Shown here: one piece after another, positions 21,018 to 21,338 of the stretch
Layout: every line of letters begins with the position of its first letter
Numbering within the stretch: the stretch's first letter is position 1
From: an uncultured Bacilli bacterium
GTDB lineage: Bacteria > Bacillota_I > Bacilli_A > RF39 > UBA660
Direction: 5' to 3'
Length of the DNA: 21,338 nucleotides
Assembly (NCBI GenBank): GCA_934098375.1
Contig: CAKOOC010000021.1
Coordinates: 1-21,338 of the forward strand
Notes under the pieces: model-generated
Databases searched by the model: none
Told to the model about the DNA's origin: nothing
Seen by the model: the letters and a program-made list of their open reading frames with translations, nothing else
Made by a program: the position numbers and the translations under genes

Positions 21018-21338
21018 CTAAGGTTTCTTCTTTTATAAAATTATTGACTTCCATTTCTTTATCAGTATCTTTAGAAACATCTATTAAATCACTAGCTTTA
21101 TATAAATCTTTTTCATAACATTCTTTTAAAATATTTATAGTCTTATTTTTATCAACTTCATTTTTAGAAAGTAGAATTCTTCTAAAAAAGTCTTTTAACA
21201 TTTCTAATATATGCTTGATAAAGTCAATTAAGTTATTATTATTTTGGTCTAGTTTTTCACATTCTTCTTCTAGATTATCTATTACTTTTTGTGAATAATT
21301 ATATTCTTTTTCTAACTCTTTATAATTAAAAATATAAT
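20992..21338 (-). CDS. C-terminal part of a coiled-coil protein, start beyond window edge
   Basis: The frame is open from its stop at 20992 to the right edge (about 115 codons visible), so the ATG at 21201 is internal and should not be taken as the start. The visible part begins with a heptad coiled coil (YKELEKEYNYSQKVIDNLEE, then CEKLDQ), followed by an amphipathic stretch FIKHILEMLKDFFRRILL and an acidic tail ending EKEYDYFD. A long coiled coil followed by a short basic-hydrophobic helix is a common end of MobV-type plasmid mobilisation relaxases, and the accessory setting would fit. The catalytic N-terminus is not in the window, so this is only a suggestion. Confidence 0.55.
   Translation of the reverse strand, partial: YIFNYKELEKEYNYSQKVIDNLEEECEKLDQNNNNLIDFIKHILEMLKDFFRRILLSKNEVDKNKTINILKECYEKDLYKASDLIDVSKDTDKEMEVNNFIKEETLEKEYDYFD

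Noticed and set aside
1..21338. CRISPR array or alternative genetic code
   Set aside because: No regularly spaced direct repeats with spacers were seen. TGA ends several genes (for example at 4010-4012 and 14871-14873) and tryptophan is encoded by TGG.

Overview
The window is AT-rich (roughly 70-75% A+T by eye) and reads like the chromosome of an anaerobic, low-GC Bacillota (Firmicutes), probably a gut Bacilli/Erysipelotrichia-like or clostridial lineage. The reasons are strong AGGAGG-type ribosome binding sites, tRNA genes that encode CCA, a complete anaerobic class III ribonucleotide reductase operon, a dedicated signal peptidase next to a surface protein, and TGA used as an ordinary stop codon, so the mycoplasma code is excluded.

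Layout. (1) 1-1500, minus strand: a cell-surface operon (coiled-coil protein, type I signal peptidase, secreted von Willebrand A protein cut by the left edge) behind a near-consensus promoter. (2) 1590-2330: a non-coding stretch with a divergent tRNA-Thr and a structured element that recurs near 18.1 kb. (3) 2328-6350, minus strand: a lipid operon (PlsC-type acyltransferase, long-chain acyl-CoA synthetase interrupted by one in-frame stop codon, second PlsC-type acyltransferase with an unusual insertion, folD); mscL is just upstream. (4) 6960-8225, plus strand: tRNA-Arg and a membrane-anchored five-bladed beta-propeller protein. (5) 8227-14211, minus strand: an NrdD-like pseudoenzyme, nrdG, nrdD with a fused glutaredoxin-like domain, and trxB, all from one promoter. 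Together they look like an anaerobic deoxynucleotide synthesis unit with its own thiol reductant chain and a possible regulatory paralogue. (6) 14370-14875: tRNA-Gln(CTG) and small genes.

From about 14.9 kb onward the content looks accessory: a DUF1653 gene, an ECF sigma factor with a membrane-anchored anti-sigma-like partner, small RNA candidates, unknown genes, and a two-gene Pycsar anti-phage system (membrane effector plus class III nucleotide cyclase) at 18614-19906. Divergent from Pycsar are an unknown helix-hairpin-helix-like/coiled-coil protein and a 43-residue coiled-coil gene. A coiled-coil protein is cut by the right edge.

The most noteworthy items are the Pycsar locus with a terminator-like leader hairpin, the catalytically dead NrdD paralogue, and two families of repeated structured non-coding elements (two paralogous ~140-nt RNA candidates at 17.1-17.25 and 18.45-18.6 kb; one hairpin element shared by 1.76-1.85 and 18.06-18.15 kb). 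All calls come from reading the sequence; no database search was run.
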